From a virus: a stretch of DNA of 21,584 bases. The notes under the pieces are model-generated. The model searched no databases. It had not been told where the DNA came from and saw only the letters and a program-made list of their open reading frames with translations. The position numbers were made by a program, and so were the translations under genes. Position 1 is the stretch's first letter. Every line of letters begins with the position of its first letter. The stretch covers positions 1-21,584 of the IMG/VR virus record IMGVR_UViG_3300037245_000733; one strand, written 5' to 3'. Shown here in pieces: positions 20,826 through 21,584 of this stretch.

Positions 20826-21584
20826 GATGCACCTCCAAAGAAAAAGCTAAACTCTTGTGTTATTGAAAATACATTACCGTTTCCGGCTACTTTATAGACT
20901 ACTCTTGAGTTAACCCGCTTAGGGTTAGAGCCGTCAATAGTAACTGTAGTATTATCTTTTGCATAATTAACATCAGTGATGATTACGTCCTTACCTAGTG
21001 CATCAAACATTTTCCAAAGCTTCGACAGGTAACTTTTCGGTTTACGTGCGGTTGGATTTGTAACCGCCTGATCATCTTGTGGCAATGGCGAACCGTCAAC
21101 TTCTGCATTGTTGAAAATAAGATCAACATTGTAAATAACTGCGCATATCTTTTCAATATCGCAATCATAACGATACGCCGGGGGATCTTCACCGTCAGGG
21201 TGGTACATCATAATACTGTCAGATACATTAACAACACTGTTCTTAATTTCAACAGTTGAAAGACCACGAACAGTAGCATATTGACGTTTTCCGCTATCCC
21301 ACACGGAGGCATCAACTGCCTTCAGGCCGTCAGCAGGTTTTGATCCATAATCGGCGGCCGCATTCACATTTGCAACAACTGCCATTGCGTAAACTTGACG
21401 CCCTGCAATAATAAATGGCAAGTCATTTGAACCGGGATTAGGTTTTAGACTGTTTGTTCTATCTGATTTTCGAGCGTCTGTGATAGCCCCTAGAGTGACC
21501 TGTGACGCCTCGCTTGAGCCTGTATAACACTTAAACGGTCTATGCTCTTCAGGTGCCCACATAAGTTCACCAAATGCTGAATAC
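20822..21584 (-). CDS. Contractile tail sheath protein, C-terminal part (5' end outside window)
   Basis: The frame is open to the window edge (YSAFGELMWAPEEHRPF at the edge), so the ATG at 21562 is internal and the gene begins beyond 21584. About 254 residues are visible. VSDSIMMYHPDGEDPPAYRYDCDIEKI followed by VDLIFNNAEVDGSPLPQDDQAVTNPTARKPK (quoted in parts) and VTIDGSNPKRVN are characteristic of the phage tail sheath C-terminus in this Mu-like group. The protein wraps the tube and contracts at infection. It defines the phage as a myovirus. Translation is coupled to the tube gene by an ATGA overlap. Confidence 0.88.
   Translation of the reverse strand, partial: YSAFGELMWAPEEHRPFKCYTGSSEASQVTLGAITDARKSDRTNSLKPNPGSNDLPFIIAGRQVYAMAVVANVNAAADYGSKPADGLKAVDASVWDSGKRQYATVRGLSTVEIKNSVVNVSDSIMMYHPDGEDPPAYRYDCDIEKICAVIYNVDLIFNNAEVDGSPLPQDDQAVTNPTARKPKSYLSKLWKMFDALGKDVIITDVNYAKDNTTVTIDGSNPKRVNSRVVYKVAGNGNVFSITQEFSFFFGGAS

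Overview
The window is part of a tailed-phage genome or prophage with a contractile, Mu-like (FluMu-type) tail. It has two gene blocks that face each other and meet near 7160-7190. Base composition is visibly AT-rich and genes are tightly packed with stop/start overlaps. I see no integrase, transposase, tRNA or CRISPR. The host cannot be named from the sequence. Two sigma-54-type promoters suggest a host that has RpoN, and the secreted proteins and murein amidase point to a bacterium with an ordinary cell wall.

Left block, plus strand, 1-7159. It opens with the C-terminal tail of a DNA methyltransferase. A 278-base control region (113-390) follows, with two -24/-12 (sigma-54) promoters and a 17-bp direct repeat. 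About twenty mostly small genes come next. They include a Lin1244/DUF4373-type replication organizer that carries an inserted GIY-YIG-like domain, an HNH nuclease, several Cys-rich zinc-ribbon mini-proteins, a secreted lysozyme-like or SleB-like protein, a DUF1353 protein, an amidase_3 endolysin and a VRR-NUC nuclease. Many neighbours are joined by ATGA overlaps, so translation is probably coupled. The operon is followed by a small promoter/three-hairpin/terminator unit (6474-6571) that could be a phage small RNA, then by a free-standing HNH gene with its own weak promoter.

Right block, minus strand, 21584 down to 7190. In transcription order it holds the tail sheath (running off the window), tail tube, a strong internal terminator, the tail assembly chaperone with a frameshift extension (+1 or -2), a short tape measure, a DNA-circularization/Mu gp43-like protein, a LysM-containing hub (gp44-like), the spike (gp45-like), a small possible spike-tip protein, gp46, baseplate J/gp47 and gp48/YmfQ. 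After these come a beta-helix tail spike, a fibre with a jelly-roll-like binding domain, a hypothetical protein, a small single-TM protein and a terminal fibre-like gene. That last gene has its own sigma-70 promoter and two possible starts, one of which adds a lipoprotein-like signal sequence.

The most unusual points are the sigma-54 control of the replication/lysis operon, the GIY-YIG domain inside the replication organizer, the candidate small RNA, the frameshift at a T-run in the tail chaperone, and the dual-start fibre gene.
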